Below are positions 16,370-24,867 of a DNA stretch of 64,000 nucleotides, one piece after another (the first letter of the stretch is position 1; every line of letters starts with the position of its first letter). Source of the DNA: Streptomyces sp. DvalAA-43 (GTDB taxonomy: Bacteria; Actinomycetota; Actinomycetes; Streptomycetales; Streptomycetaceae). The DNA is taken from the NCBI RefSeq assembly GCF_900091725.1, contig NZ_FMBW01000033.1, positions 1 to 64,000 on the forward strand, written 5' to 3'. The position numbers and the translations under genes are program-made. The notes below the pieces were generated by a model. It saw only the letters and a program-made list of their open reading frames with translations, was not told the origin of the DNA and did no database searches.

Positions 16370-16382
16370 GCAACAGCGTTGC
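16370..16382. promoter_or_regulatory. Palindrome between divergent ROK and Gfo/Idh genes
   Basis: gcaac-agc-gttgc is a perfect 5-bp inverted repeat 4 bases before the GTG of the oxidoreductase gene and 28 bases before the ROK start. Its position suits an operator controlling both genes. Confidence 0.55.
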
Positions 16383-16386
16383 TTAA

Positions 16387-17586
16387 GTGGCGGACATGAC
16401 TGGCAACGCGACTCACGAGACGCCCCGACCGTCCGGGACCCCCCTGCGCGTCGGGCTCGTCGGCTACGGCCTGGCGGGTTCCGTCTTCCACGCCCCGCTG
16501 ATCGCCGCGACCGACGGTCTGGCCCTGGACACGATCGTCACCTCGGACGAGGGGCGGCGGGCGCAGGCCCGCGCCGAGTTCCCCGGCGTGCGGTTCGCCG
16601 CGTCGCCGCAGGAGCTGTGGGAGCGTGCGGCGGACGGCCCCGACGCGCTCGACCCGCTCGATCTGATCGTGATCGCCTCGCCGAACAAGACCCATGTCCC
16701 GATCGCGACCGCCGCGCTGGAGGCCGGTCTGCCGGTCGTCGTGGACAAGCCGATCGCCGGTACGGCGGCCGAGGCGCGCGGGCTCGCGGCCCTGGCCGAG
16801 CGGCGCGGGCTGCTGCTCTCGGTCTTCCAGAACCGCCGCTGGGACAACGACTTCCGTACTCTCGCCCGGCTGGTCGCGGACGGCGAGCTGGGCGACGTAC
16901 AGCGCTTCGAGTCCCGCTTCGAGCGGTGGCGCCCGCAGCCCAAGGGCGGCTGGCGCGAGTCGGGCGACCCGCAGGAGATCGGCGGGCTGCTGTACGACCT
17001 GGGCAGCCATGTCGTCGACCAGGCGCTCACCCTCTTCGGCCCGGCGGCGCTGGTGTACGCGGAGTCCGACGTGCGCCGCCCCGGCGCCGCCGCCGACGAC
17101 GACACGTTCCTCGCGATCACGCATGTGAACGGGGTCCGCTCGCATCTGTACGTCAGCGCCACGACGGCCCAGCTCGGCCCGCGCTTCCGGGTGCTCGGCC
17201 GGAGGGCCGGCTATGTGAAGTACGGCCTCGATCCGCAGGAGGCCGCACTGCGCGCGGGCGAGCGCCCGACGGCGGGCCGGCCGTGGGGCGAGGAGCCGGA
17301 GGAGCTGTGGGGCCGGATCGGCTCGGGCGAGTCCCCGCTGACCGGCGGCGGCACCCCGGTCCGCACGCTGCCGGGCGACTATCCGGCGTACTACGCGGCG
17401 GTCGCCGACGCGCTGCGCGGCAAGGGCGAGAACCCGGTGACCGCCCTTCAGGCCGCGGCGGCCCTGGACGTCCTGGAAGCGGCCCGCCGCTCGGCCCGCG
17501 AGGGCGTCACCGTGAAGCTCGCCGCGCCTTCGGGTTCCGGCTCTTCCGGTTCCGCGGCTTCCGGTGCGGAGGGGCGGTCCGCATGA
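16387..17586 (+). CDS. Gfo/Idh/MocA family NAD(P)-dependent oxidoreductase
   Basis: A 399-residue cytosolic dehydrogenase. GTG 16387 or ATG 16396 may be used; both lie just after the palindrome. The N-terminal Rossmann fold shows LRVGLVGYGLAGSVFHAPLI, followed by the family motif VVVDKPIAGTAAEA (EKP-type, here DKP). The C-terminal alpha/beta domain has GGLLYDLGSHVVDQAL, with the conserved D-x-x-x-H of the substrate site. The tail is Ser/Gly/Ala-rich and probably disordered. Divergence from a ROK repressor suggests a polyol or sugar substrate, but the exact substrate is not readable. Confidence 0.88.
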   Translation: MADMTGNATHETPRPSGTPLRVGLVGYGLAGSVFHAPLIAATDGLALDTIVTSDEGRRAQARAEFPGVRFAASPQELWERAADGPDALDPLDLIVIASPNKTHVPIATAALEAGLPVVVDKPIAGTAAEARGLAALAERRGLLLSVFQNRRWDNDFRTLARLVADGELGDVQRFESRFERWRPQPKGGWRESGDPQEIGGLLYDLGSHVVDQALTLFGPAALVYAESDVRRPGAAADDDTFLAITHVNGVRSHLYVSATTAQLGPRFRVLGRRAGYVKYGLDPQEAALRAGERPTAGRPWGEEPEELWGRIGSGESPLTGGGTPVRTLPGDYPAYYAAVADALRGKGENPVTALQAAAALDVLEAARRSAREGVTVKLAAPSGSGSSGSAASGAEGRSA

Positions 17587-17669
17587 GCCCGGCGCTCCGA
17601 GCCTGACCGAGGCGCGGGAGCCGCCGGAGCCGTGCGCGACAACGCCGGACGGCAAAGGCGCCCGAGGGC

Positions 17670-17770
17670 GGGGCGACCGCCGAACCCACCGGCCCACCGG
17701 CAACCGCTCCTCAGCGCGGGGCGACGCTCCTCAGCGCGGGGCGACCGCCGAACAACCCACCGGCAACCGC
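17670..17770. repeat. Tandem duplicated segment with a 20-bp unit
   Basis: cgctcctcagcgcggggcga occurs twice head to tail at 17705-17744. Flanking blocks ggggcgaccgccgaac (17670, 17738) and cccaccggcaaccgc (17694, 17756) are also repeated, so a roughly 65-base segment was duplicated. It lies between the ends of two converging genes; no gene is present at 17587-17794. Confidence 0.8.
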
Positions 17771-17794
17771 CCCAGCCTCCGCCCCACGCCCCCG

Positions 17795-18655
17795 CTACGC
17801 GTCCTTGAGCTCCTGCCGCTGCCGCCCGAGCCCGGCGATCTCCAGCTCCACGACATCCCCGGCCCGCAGATACGGCTTGGGCTCGGGCTGGCCCAGGGCG
17901 ACCCCGGCGGGCGTCCCGGTGTTGATCACATCGCCCGGGTACAGCGTCATGAAGTGGCTCAGATACCGGACCACCTCGCCCACCGGGAAGATCTGGTCGG
18001 CCGTCGTGCCGTCCTGCTTCAGCTCACCGTTGACCCAGAGCTTCAGCGACAGCGCCTGCGGATCGGCGACCTCGTCCGCCGTCACCAGCCACGGCCCCAG
18101 CGGGTTGAACGTCTCGCAGTTCTTGCCCTTGTCCCAGGTGCCGCCGCGCTCGATCTGGAACTCGCGCTCGGAGACGTCGTGCGCGGTCGCGTATCCGGCG
18201 ACGTGCGCGAGCCCCTCCTCGGCGGACTCCAGGTAGCGGGCGGTGCGCCCGATGACGACCGCGAGCTCGACCTCCCAGTCGGTCTTGACGCTGCCGCGCG
18301 GCACCAGCACCGTGTCATCGGGCCCGACGACGGTGTCCGGTGCCTTGAAGAACAGGATCGGCTCGGTGGGAATCGCCGCTCCGGTCTCGGTGGCGTGGTC
18401 GTGGTAGTTCAGCCCGATGCACACGATCTTGCCGATCCGGGCGAGCGGCGGCCCGACCCGCAGCCCCTCGGCGTCGAGCTCGGGCAGCTCGCCGGGCGCG
18501 GCCGCGGCGGCCCGTACCCGGGCGAGCGCCGGCTCGTCGGCGAGCAGGGCGCTGTCGATGTCGGAGACGACTCCCGACAGGTCACGCAGGGTTCCGTCCC
18601 CGTCCAGCAGGGCCGGTCGTTCCGCGCCTGCCGTACCCACACGAAGCAGCTTCAA
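17795..18655 (-). CDS. Fumarylacetoacetate hydrolase family protein
   Basis: A 286-residue enzyme. The TTG at 18655 is favoured (GGGGAG 8 bases upstream, N-terminus KLLRVGTAGAERPALLD). The FAH catalytic barrel is clear: IVCIGLNYHDHATETG, FFKAPDTVVGPDD, DWEVELAVVIGR (Asp/Glu metal ligands), GYATAHDVSERE and VINTGTPAGVALGQ. Related enzymes hydrate or cleave 2-oxo acids such as 2,4-diketo-3-deoxy sugar acids or acylpyruvates, binding Mg. The nearby ROK/oxidoreductase pair makes a sugar-acid pathway plausible, but it is on the other strand and not in the same transcript. Confidence 0.88.
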   Translation of the reverse strand: MKLLRVGTAGAERPALLDGDGTLRDLSGVVSDIDSALLADEPALARVRAAAAAPGELPELDAEGLRVGPPLARIGKIVCIGLNYHDHATETGAAIPTEPILFFKAPDTVVGPDDTVLVPRGSVKTDWEVELAVVIGRTARYLESAEEGLAHVAGYATAHDVSEREFQIERGGTWDKGKNCETFNPLGPWLVTADEVADPQALSLKLWVNGELKQDGTTADQIFPVGEVVRYLSHFMTLYPGDVINTGTPAGVALGQPEPKPYLRAGDVVELEIAGLGRQRQELKDA

Positions 18656-18791
18656 CTCTCTGTCTCCCCTTGGTCGAGATCGGGCCCGTCGGATGGGTGG
18701 CGGCCACCGCAGGACTGTCCGATCGTCCAAGACATCCGATCACTCCACAAGACCCTGTTCACACACTGGACCGGCGCGGCCGCCGTCCCGC

Positions 18792-19562
18792 TCACACCGC
18801 GGTGGCCATGGCGGTCCCGGCGGCGGGCATGTCGCGGTAGAGGACAGCTCGCTCGATCGCGGTCCAGGTGGTGCTCGTGACGACGTACAGCGCGGCGGCG
18901 AGCGGCACCACGGACACGGTGAAGAGGGTGGCGAAGGACATCAGCGGCATCAGCTTCGTCATCGCGCCCATGCCGGGCACCGGCTGGCCGTCGGGGCCGG
19001 TGGCCGGGGTGACGGGGTTGGCGGCCATCTGCCGCTTCGTACGCCGGAAGTTGAACGTGGCCACGGCGGCGACGATCGCGAACAGGCCGAGGTAGACCAT
19101 GCCCTGCGCGCCGAACAGCCCGCCGTGCGCGAGTGCGTCGTGCCAGCGCTCGCCGAGCGGGGCGTCGAGGAGCTGGTGCCCGAGCAGCTCGTTGGGGTCG
19201 CCGCCGATCTTCTGGCTGGAGAAGAGGTGGTAGAGCAGGAAGAAGGCGGGCATCTGCAACAGGCTGGGAAGGCAGCCGGAGAGCGGCGAGACCTTCTCCT
19301 CCTTGTGCAGCTCCATCAGCGCCTTCTGCATGCGCTCGGGGTTCTTGCCGTGCTTCTTGCGCAGTTCGGCGATCTGCGGCTGGAGCCGGGTACGGGCCTT
19401 CTGCCCGCGCGCCGCGGCCCGCGACAGGGGGTGCACGGCGAGCCGTACGAGTGCGGTGAACAGCACGATGGCGGCGGCGGTGGAAGCGGTCTGGAAGAGC
19501 GGGTGCAGCGCGTCGGCCAGCGCGCCGACCAGACCGGCGAATGCGGACATGAAGACGGACAT
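18792..19562 (-). CDS. yidC: YidC/Oxa1 family membrane insertase (accessory copy)
   Basis: A 256-residue polytopic membrane protein. The first segment (AAAIVLFTALVRLAVHPLSRAA) carries the conserved Arg of the hydrophilic groove. It is followed by the positive cytosolic hairpin KARTRLQPQIAELRKKHGKNPERMQKALMELHKEEKVSPLSGCLP and three or four further segments. It lacks the long N-terminal extension and C-terminal tail of the main chromosomal YidC near rnpA, so it is probably the second copy common in streptomycetes. It lies downstream of a small DUF6412 membrane protein, 114 bases apart. Role in membrane protein insertion is from family knowledge. Confidence 0.87.
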   Translation of the reverse strand: MSVFMSAFAGLVGALADALHPLFQTASTAAAIVLFTALVRLAVHPLSRAAARGQKARTRLQPQIAELRKKHGKNPERMQKALMELHKEEKVSPLSGCLPSLLQMPAFFLLYHLFSSQKIGGDPNELLGHQLLDAPLGERWHDALAHGGLFGAQGMVYLGLFAIVAAVATFNFRRTKRQMAANPVTPATGPDGQPVPGMGAMTKLMPLMSFATLFTVSVVPLAAALYVVTSTTWTAIERAVLYRDMPAAGTAMATAV

Positions 19563-19676
19563 GGATGAGCCCTCCGGGGGTCTCGTCGTGCCGGGAGAAA
19601 GAACGGACTCGGCATGACGGACCGCGCGGGGCGCCCATGGCGCACCTACGGGAGGAGTGGCTGCTGCTGCGAGCCC

Positions 19677-20009
19677 CTACGCGGCCGTCGGGAGGGCACG
19701 GCCGGGGGCTCGGGGGCGCCTGCGCCCCTTGGCGTCGGGATCGCGCTGTGGCAGGAACGCGGTGCGTTTCTCCCGGTCCCGGATGGCGGTGCGGACCCGG
19801 GTGCGGGGCACCGGGGCGGCGCAGCGGGCGCTGATGACCGAGGCGACGGCGAGCGCGGAACCGGCGGCGGCGGTCGCGGCGAGCGCGACGGCGGCGGAGA
19901 GGCTGCCGCCCTCGGCGAGGAGGACCTCGGTGATGAGGAAGAGCAGCAGCCCGGCGGGGCGGAGCAGCCGGGCGAGACCACTGCGCAGACGGCTGGCGTC
20001 ACCCCTCAT
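19677..20009 (-). CDS. DUF6412 small membrane protein
   Basis: A 110-residue protein with two predicted membrane segments (LLRPAGLLLFLITEVLLA and AAVALAATAAAGSALAVASVI) and a Lys/Arg-rich cytosolic tail (TRVRTAIRDREKRTAFLPQRDPDAKGRRRP). It resembles the DUF6412 family, which is found beside YidC in streptomycetes. It is in the same direction as and upstream of the accessory yidC, so the two are probably co-transcribed. A TATAAC -10-like box lies at about 20100-20105 on the minus strand. Function unknown. Confidence 0.72.
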   Translation of the reverse strand: MRGDASRLRSGLARLLRPAGLLLFLITEVLLAEGGSLSAAVALAATAAAGSALAVASVISARCAAPVPRTRVRTAIRDREKRTAFLPQRDPDAKGRRRPRAPGRALPTAA

Positions 20010-20167
20010 CGGCCCCTCCCCTCTTCCCCTTCACGGCCGGTCGGCCGGTCTCGCGCCCATGTGTCGTTCGCACACGTGCGCGTCCGATGCTCTCCAGCCG
20101 TTATACACGATGGGCCGGGCCGGCCGATATCCACGATGGGTCGGGCGGACCGGCTGGCCCGGCGGGG

Positions 20168-21703
20168 TCAGTGGCCTGTTCCCGCAGGAGCGCCGTCCGG
20201 CTCCGCCGCCCGTTCCGGGGCCCCGATCTCGTCCCGTGCGAGCACTTCCTCGTCCGGCCGGTCGTCGTGCTCGCGCGGCCCCGCGTACGTCACCGCGAGC
20301 GCGACGACGAGGTTGGCGCCGAGCGCCACGATGCCCGCGTTCACCCCCCACACCGGATCGTTCTCCGTGAACACGAACCCGCACACCACACCGACGCCCA
20401 CGACCAGCCCGCTCATCGCCCCGAGCAGGGTCAGCCGCCGCCACATCAGCCCCAGCAGCACCATGGGGAGCAGCTGTGCCATGGCCTCGTACGAGATGAG
20501 GGAGAGCCGCACGAGCGTGTTCGGCGCGGTGTACGTGAGCAGCAGCGCGAGGCTCCCCGCGATCACCACGACCACCTGCGCGGCACCCTTCTGCCGCCGC
20601 TCCAGGCGCGGTACGAGCGAGAGCACGCTGCGCCCCCACATCGTGCCGATGACCAGCATGAAGACGGCCATCGGCACGATCGAGGACAGCGCGGCCGCCA
20701 CCCCGATGACGCCGACCGCCCAGGCCGGCAGCGAGTCCACGACGAGCTTGAAGAGCGCCAGGTTGGACTCGGCCCCGACGAGCCCCGGCACGACGAAGAG
20801 GGCCGCCATGCCGAGCAGCATCGGCACGAAGAGCAGCACGTTGTAGGCGGGCAGCAGCATCGCGTTGCGGCGCAGCACATCGGCGTTCTTCGCGCCGAGG
20901 TACCCGGCGACGGTCGTCGGGAAGATCACCACGGTGAGCGAGTTGAGGAACGAGGTGGTGATGAACCAGGCCTGTCCGAGGCCGCTGTCCCCGTGCCCGG
21001 GGAAGGTCAGCCACTCGCTCTTCTCGGTGACGAGCCGGTCGAGGAAGGGCCCGTACCCGTCGAAGTAGTGCAGCGGCACGTAGAACGCGAGGAACCCGAG
21101 TGTGGCGATCACCAGCACGTCCTTGAGCACCGACACCCACGCGCTGCCCCGCAGCCCGCTCACCACGACGAAGCCGGTGGTGACGGCGAAGGCGATGAAG
21201 TAGGCCCAGTTCAGGCTGATGGCACCGTAGGAGATGGTCGAGACGACCACGCCCATGCCGGTGATCTGGAGCTGGACGTACGGCAGCAGGAAGACGGTGG
21301 CGAGGACGGCGACGAGGGCGCCGAGCCAGGGCCGTCCGAAGCGGTGCGCCACCATGTCGGTGATCCCGACCAGTCCGTGCTTGCGCGCGTACGCCCAGAG
21401 CATCGGGCCGACGACGTAGCCGATGGCGTACCCGCAGGACATGTACGCCACCACGTAGAGCACCGGGGCCCCGTAGTTGTAGCCCCATCCCGCGGCGCCG
21501 AGGTAGCTGAAGCTGGTGTAGCCCTCGCCGGCCATCAGTACCCAGATGAACGCGGTGCCGAGACTGCGTCCGCCCACGGACCACTCGGCGAGCCCGCCGC
21601 CCTCGCCGTTCCCCTTCCGCCGCCCGCGCGTCGCGAGCAGCCCGAGGGCGACGGTGGCGGCCATGAAGACCCCGAAGACGGAGGTCGCGACCGTGGCGTT
21701 CAC
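20168..21703 (-). CDS. Sodium:solute symporter family protein
   Basis: A 511-residue transporter of the SSS family. GTG 21703 overlaps the upstream stop as GTGA and gives N-terminus VNATVATSVFGVFMAATVAL. About 13 membrane segments follow in the LeuT-fold order, with AGEGYTSFSYLGAAGWGYNYG in the substrate region and the family block SGLRGSAWVSVLKDVLVI. The C-terminus is acidic and cytosolic. Coupling to a DUF3311 small membrane protein is a recurrent actinobacterial arrangement for monocarboxylate-type carriers of this family, so the pair may form one carrier. The solute is not determined. Confidence 0.87.
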   Translation of the reverse strand: MNATVATSVFGVFMAATVALGLLATRGRRKGNGEGGGLAEWSVGGRSLGTAFIWVLMAGEGYTSFSYLGAAGWGYNYGAPVLYVVAYMSCGYAIGYVVGPMLWAYARKHGLVGITDMVAHRFGRPWLGALVAVLATVFLLPYVQLQITGMGVVVSTISYGAISLNWAYFIAFAVTTGFVVVSGLRGSAWVSVLKDVLVIATLGFLAFYVPLHYFDGYGPFLDRLVTEKSEWLTFPGHGDSGLGQAWFITTSFLNSLTVVIFPTTVAGYLGAKNADVLRRNAMLLPAYNVLLFVPMLLGMAALFVVPGLVGAESNLALFKLVVDSLPAWAVGVIGVAAALSSIVPMAVFMLVIGTMWGRSVLSLVPRLERRQKGAAQVVVVIAGSLALLLTYTAPNTLVRLSLISYEAMAQLLPMVLLGLMWRRLTLLGAMSGLVVGVGVVCGFVFTENDPVWGVNAGIVALGANLVVALAVTYAGPREHDDRPDEEVLARDEIGAPERAAEPDGAPAGTGH

Positions 21704-21930
21704 CGGCGGTCCCCCCGCCGGGTCAGCCATACGGCGACGGGGGTCAGCAGGGTCGCCCCGAGCAGCCACACGAAGAGGAACGGCAGCCCGAGAACCACCG
21801 GGTGGACCCGGTTCACGAGCGGCAGCACCCCCAGGTACAGCACGTAGGGGACCAGCAACCACAACAACTGCGGACGTCGTCTGAGCACGTCAGGGAACCT
21901 TAGTGCGACACCGCTACCGCGACCGGACAT
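21700..21930 (-). CDS. DUF3311 small membrane protein, symporter partner
   Basis: A 76-residue protein from ATG 21930; an in-frame ATG at 21954 is possible. Two membrane segments are visible (LLWLLVPYVLYLGVLPLVN and VVLGLPFLFVWLLGATLL), ending TPVAVWLTRRGDRR. The stop overlaps the symporter start by 4 bases, so translation is coupled, and its start overlaps the end of the class E sortase gene by 17 bases. DUF3311 proteins pair with SSS transporters much as YhdT pairs with PanF, which suggests a small subunit or chaperone. Confidence 0.78.
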   Translation of the reverse strand: MSGRGSGVALRFPDVLRRRPQLLWLLVPYVLYLGVLPLVNRVHPVVLGLPFLFVWLLGATLLTPVAVWLTRRGDRR

Positions 21931-22732
21931 CCACAAGTCTTCCCCATACGACAAGCCGGTACCGGGAGGTGAATTCGGGCGTGCAGGTAGTGAGCGTCAC
22001 ATAGGAACCGGCCTCGGTGTACCCGGGATACGGCTTCACGTTGCTGCGCGGAACGGCCGCGATGACCCCGCCGTCACGTGGACTCGTCCGCGCGAGCGTC
22101 CGGTCGACGGTGTAGGTGTACACGGCGTCCCGGGTCTCGATGTCGACGCGGTCCCCGCGCCGCAGCCGGTTGATGTACCGGAACGGCTCGCCGTGGGTGT
22201 TGCGGTGCCCGGCGAGCGCGAAGTTCCCGGCCCGGCCGGGCTGCGCGGTGCCCGGGTAGTGCCCGACGTACCCCTTGTCGAGGACGCCACTCTTGCTGAC
22301 GCCCTGGGCTACGGGGGCTACGAGCCCGAGGCGCGGGATACGGATGACGGCGTACGCCTGGTCCCAACGGGGCACGGAGCGCGCGGCACCACCGTCAGCC
22401 GACCACCCACCGGACCCACTGGCCCCTCCGGCCCCACTGATCCCACCGGCCCCACCCGGCTTGTCGGCACCACCGCCGGAGTCACCATCGCCCGCGGCCC
22501 CCGCTCCCCCGCGCTCCTGCCCCCACTCCCGCTCAAGGGCCTGTACCTGGTGCTCGGCTCCGGCACGGGCCTGCCGGTTGGTCCACCACAGCTGATGAAC
22601 GACGAGCAACAACAGGACGACGCCGAGGGTCACCACCAGCTCGGCGCCCACCCAGAGCCCGCGCGCGGCGACCCTGCGCCCCCGCGCGTTCCGCTGCACC
22701 ACCACCGGTATCCGCTCCCGCACGGCCCGCAC
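21914..22732 (-). CDS. Class E sortase
   Basis: A 272-residue membrane-anchored sortase. GTG 22732 is chosen because third-position G/C bias begins there: codons between 22825 (ATG) and 22733 are A/T-rich at third positions. A positive N-terminus (RERIPVVVQRNARGRR) precedes one membrane span (residues 26-49, LWVGAELVVTLGVVLLLLVVHQLWW). A Gly/Ser-rich linker leads to the catalytic barrel with YVGHYPGTAQPG, His176 in LAGHRNTHG, Cys250 in TLTTCTPEF and Arg257. These are the class E features; such enzymes attach LAXTG proteins to the cell wall. The surface protein at 13576-14859 carries LAATGA and could be a substrate. Confidence 0.87.
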   Translation of the reverse strand: MRAVRERIPVVVQRNARGRRVAARGLWVGAELVVTLGVVLLLLVVHQLWWTNRQARAGAEHQVQALEREWGQERGGAGAAGDGDSGGGADKPGGAGGISGAGGASGSGGWSADGGAARSVPRWDQAYAVIRIPRLGLVAPVAQGVSKSGVLDKGYVGHYPGTAQPGRAGNFALAGHRNTHGEPFRYINRLRRGDRVDIETRDAVYTYTVDRTLARTSPRDGGVIAAVPRSNVKPYPGYTEAGSYVTLTTCTPEFTSRYRLVVWGRLVDVRSR

Positions 22733-22909
22733 GATAGGCCCATGGCCCGCAACTCTCCACACCTGGAACCGACCAAGGCCCACAGCGCTCCACACCACAC
22801 CTGACCCGACGCCTGGAACAACCATCGCCCCACCGGCCCGCCGGCCCGTAACTCTCCGCGCCCGGAACAAGCCTCCGCCCCGGAGCCGTACAGCAGTACG
22901 GTGTGGTCC

Positions 22910-23911
22910 ATGCGCCCCGACACGCCTGCCGACCACACCACCGAAGCCGAGCGCCTGCTACGCGCCGCGGCGCGGTACCCCGAGGACCGTGAGCCGCTGC
23001 TCCTCCAGGCCGCGGCCCATCTGGAACTCGCCGGCGACCGCGCCCGCGCCACCACCCTCTACGACGAACTCCTCGCCGCCTCCGACCTCGACCACCCCCA
23101 CCTGGTCAAGGCCCTGAACGCGGCCAACCTGTGGGAGTACGGCCACGAGGCGGAGGCCCGCGCGATCATCGAAGGCATCCGCACCGCGGGCCCGCTCGAC
23201 CCCGGCCCCTGGGAGATCGCGGCCGAGACCCTGGAAGCCCACGACGAGCTCGAAGCCGCCCACGACTACTTCTCGACCGCGCTGACACTGCTCCTGGCGC
23301 CGGGCGAGGAAGTCCCGTACGCCACCCAGTCGCTGCTGTTCGGCCGACACCGGGTGCGCAGGCTGATGGGCGTCGACCACGACGCCTGGGACGAGCTGGC
23401 CGACACCCTCCACACCGCCGCCGTCCCGCTGGACGAGCTCCACGACCCGAAGCGCCTGTGGTCGCTGGGCTCCTCGGACCCGGGCGAACTGCGGGCCGAG
23501 ATCACCCGACTCCGGGCGGAGTTGGGCACCTACCGCACCGCACTGTCCCGGCCCTTCCCGGTCGCGGTGCTGCACTGGCCGGCCGCCGAACTCGCCGAAC
23601 TCCTCGCCGCCTACCCGGACCTGCGCGAGGAGTACCCCTCCCACCCCGAGCACCTGGCCCGCCTGGAGGCCGCCCTCCGCGACCTCCACCAGGCCGGCAC
23701 CCCGAACCTCGGCATCGTGACCGGCACGGTCCCCTCGTACGAGGCCTTCGCCGCCTCGGAGGCCACCACCCCGACCAACCCGGACCTCCTCCCCCAGTAC
23801 GCCACCACCCTGGCCGCCCGGGGCCGCGCAACCCCCTGGCCCCCGGCCCGTAGCGCGGCCTGCTGGTGCGGGTCGGGGCGGGCCTACCGGGAGTGCCACG
23901 GGGCGGACTGA
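22910..23911 (+). CDS. TPR-like protein with C-terminal SEC-C zinc motif
   Basis: A 333-residue cytosolic protein. ATG 22910 and GTG 22901 are both possible, preceded by the palindrome ccgtac-agca-gtacgg at 22886-22901 that may be part of the promoter. The N-terminal half is alpha-helical and repeat-like (EAERLLRAAARYPEDREPLLLQAAAHLELAGDRARATTLYDELL) as in tetratricopeptide arrays. The last 15 residues form the SEC-C zinc-binding motif CWCGSGRAYRECHG, the module found at the end of SecA and in many stand-alone proteins. It is transcribed divergently from the class E sortase. Function unknown. Confidence 0.8.
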   Translation: MRPDTPADHTTEAERLLRAAARYPEDREPLLLQAAAHLELAGDRARATTLYDELLAASDLDHPHLVKALNAANLWEYGHEAEARAIIEGIRTAGPLDPGPWEIAAETLEAHDELEAAHDYFSTALTLLLAPGEEVPYATQSLLFGRHRVRRLMGVDHDAWDELADTLHTAAVPLDELHDPKRLWSLGSSDPGELRAEITRLRAELGTYRTALSRPFPVAVLHWPAAELAELLAAYPDLREEYPSHPEHLARLEAALRDLHQAGTPNLGIVTGTVPSYEAFAASEATTPTNPDLLPQYATTLAARGRATPWPPARSAACWCGSGRAYRECHGAD

Positions 23912-23919
23912 ACAGGGCG

Positions 23920-23964
23920 GTGCGGGAGGAGCGGCCCGGCCCGGCGGGGCCGCTCCGCCCGCAC
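23920..23964 (+). terminator. Hairpin terminator after SEC-C gene
   Basis: An 18-bp stem with one mismatch pairs 23920-23937 (gtgcgggaggagcggccc) with 23947-23964 around a short loop, 8 bases after the stop. There is no T-run, as is common in high-GC actinomycetes. Confidence 0.75.
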
Positions 23965-24315
23965 GAACAGGCACGCGCGCGGGCGCACAACACGCACCCG
24001 GCACAGAACCAGCACCGGCACCGGCACGGCGGGAGGCGGGATCCCTCCCCGGAACCGCCCTCGTCCGACCTCCCCGGTCGCCGCTGCCGCTCTCCCCGCC
24101 ATGCCGGCCGACGCGCCGAGCCCACCGCGGAAGATACGAAGCCGGGAAGCCCCGAGGAAGACACCACGGCGCCGCAGGACCCCGGACGTGCCCCGGCGGT
24201 CACTCATCACGCCCCAACGGCACCCATCGGGGCGCGAACGAACACCGGGAGACGTACGCGCTCCGGACAGAAAATTCCCCCGCACCAGCGGAAGCCGCCT
24301 ACGTATGGTTCTGCC
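23965..24315. other. Intergenic region without a recognisable gene
   Basis: About 350 bases between the SEC-C terminator and a GNAT gene. Open frames here have no codon bias or RBS. The last 25 bases, which include tacgtatggttctgcc, probably hold the GNAT promoter. Confidence 0.55.
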
Positions 24316-24810
24316 ATGCCCGAGCTCCAGCGTCTCCGCCCCGACCACGCGCCCGCCCTGTTCACCTTCGAGCAGGAGAACCGCGCGTTCTTCGCCGCAT
24401 CCATCCCGGACCGGGGCGACGCCTACTTCGCCGACTTCGACGCCCGCCACACCGCCCTGCTCACCGAACAGGCCGCCGGGCTCTGCCACTTCCACGTCCT
24501 GGTGGACACCGACGGCGAGATCCTGGGCCGCTTCAACCTGGTGGACGTCGCGGACGACTCCGCCGATCTGGGATTCCGCATGGCCGAGAAGACCACCCGC
24601 CGCGGCCTCGCCACGGCCACCGTCCTCCACCTCTGCACCCTGGCAGCCACGGAATACGGCCTGACCACACTCCGCGCGGCAGCAGCCCTCGACAACACGG
24701 CCTCCCGCACGGTCCTGACCCGCACGGGCTTCGTCCCCACGGGAGAAGAGGTCCAGCTGAGCGGGCGGCCGGGTCTCGGTTACATCCGACTCACATCGTC
24801 CGAGGCCTGA
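24316..24810 (+). CDS. GNAT family N-acetyltransferase
   Basis: A 164-residue acetyltransferase. It starts MPELQRLRPDHAPALFTFEQENRAFF, as in RimJ/RimL-like enzymes. The acetyl-CoA loop region is LGFRMAEKTTRRGLATATVLHLCTLA (R-x-x-G-x-A form). The strand-helix NTASRTVLTRTGFVPTGEE is the usual GNAT motif B. There is no strong RBS before ATG 24316, so a leaderless or near-leaderless message is possible. It is the last typical high-GC gene before the low-GC restriction island. Acceptor (N-terminal amine or small molecule) unknown. Confidence 0.85.
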   Translation: MPELQRLRPDHAPALFTFEQENRAFFAASIPDRGDAYFADFDARHTALLTEQAAGLCHFHVLVDTDGEILGRFNLVDVADDSADLGFRMAEKTTRRGLATATVLHLCTLAATEYGLTTLRAAAALDNTASRTVLTRTGFVPTGEEVQLSGRPGLGYIRLTSSEA

Positions 24811-24867
24811 CGAAACCCTGGTGTCAAATTCCTCAGCCAGCCCAGCTAGTAACACTCCAATACACAG

